39,957 nt of DNA, taken from the NCBI GenBank assembly GCA_937889395.1, contig CALAOW010000129.1, positions 1 to 39,957 of the forward strand, given 5' to 3'. Numbering within the stretch: the first letter of the stretch is position 1; each line of letters starts with the position of its first letter. This DNA comes from an uncultured Pseudomonadota bacterium (GTDB taxonomy: Bacteria > Desulfobacterota > Binatia > Binatales > Binataceae). A program made the translations under genes and the position numbers. A model generated the notes under the pieces. That model did not search any database, was not told the DNA's origin, and saw nothing but the letters and a program-made list of their open reading frames with translations. Positions 39,877-39,957 of this stretch are shown here, piece after piece.

Positions 39877-39957
39877 GTCCATAGATCAATGAGCGCCATC
39901 ATCCGGAGAAACTCGCGCGGCTGGCTGAACTCGGACTCGAGACCGCCGAGGAATCTT

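Overview
The window reads as chromosomal core genome of a GC-rich Gram-negative bacterium. It carries a nearly complete lipid A assembly line, lipoprotein and outer-membrane protein export genes, a type II secretion secretin, NADH dehydrogenase genes, a DUF1329 protein and YggS/ProC/YggT housekeeping genes. The gene order bamA-skp-fabZ-lpxA-lpxI-(Gfo/Idh)-lpxB-msbA-waaA-lpxK, using LpxI rather than LpxH, points to a deltaproteobacteria-like lineage (Desulfobacterota / Binatota / Myxococcota sphere). That placement is an inference. No tRNA, rRNA, CRISPR array, integrase or transposase was seen.

Layout. (1) 1-1141, minus strand: N-terminal part of a GspD secretin running off the left edge. (2) 1384-18043, plus strand: a long envelope operon. 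It holds lolC/E-lolD, bamA, skp, fabZ, lpxA, lpxI and a Gfo/Idh oxidoreductase; then a three-gene cysteine-rich insertion (DUF2318, SCO1/SenC lipoprotein, PCYCGC-type protein); then lpxB, msbA, waaA, lpxK, a Trm112-like zinc protein and a Kdo/WaaP-family kinase. (3) 18044-18669: a gene-free island packed with dispersed, inverted and tandem repeats. (4) 18670-26702, minus strand: an operon read as heptosyltransferase (GT9), WaaP-like kinase, GT2, GT4, yicC, gmk, relA/spoT, ridA, joined by 1-13 base overlaps. (5) 26703-26907: a second repeat patch holding a 98-bp direct copy of a repeat from the island, so the two copies bracket block 4. (6) 26908-29010, minus strand: nuoA-nuoC-nuoD without nuoB. 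(7) 29273-30601: a DUF1329 exported protein followed by a strong terminator. (8) 30752-35650: amgK and murU (plus) convergent with a HAD phosphatase and a lipoprotein lytic transglycosylase (minus), together a plausible peptidoglycan-recycling neighbourhood, with a decayed CoA-transferase tail between the two pairs. (9) 35771-38565: maf, yggS, proC, yggT, DUF167. (10) 38691-39829: an FmdB-type zinc-ribbon protein and a HigB/HigA-type toxin-antitoxin pair with a visible promoter/operator.

How it works together. Blocks 2 and 4 build, decorate and export the lipid A-core part of LPS and mature the outer membrane: Lol for lipoproteins, BamA/Skp for outer-membrane proteins, MsbA for lipid A. Block 8 would turn over and recycle the wall. 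The most unusual points are the cysteine/copper-type trio inside the lipid A operon, the nuoACD set without nuoB, the repeat-bracketed LPS-core/stringent-response block, and the clustering of a lytic transglycosylase and a MupP-like phosphatase candidate with AmgK/MurU. No completely unknown multi-gene defence or mobile system is evident.
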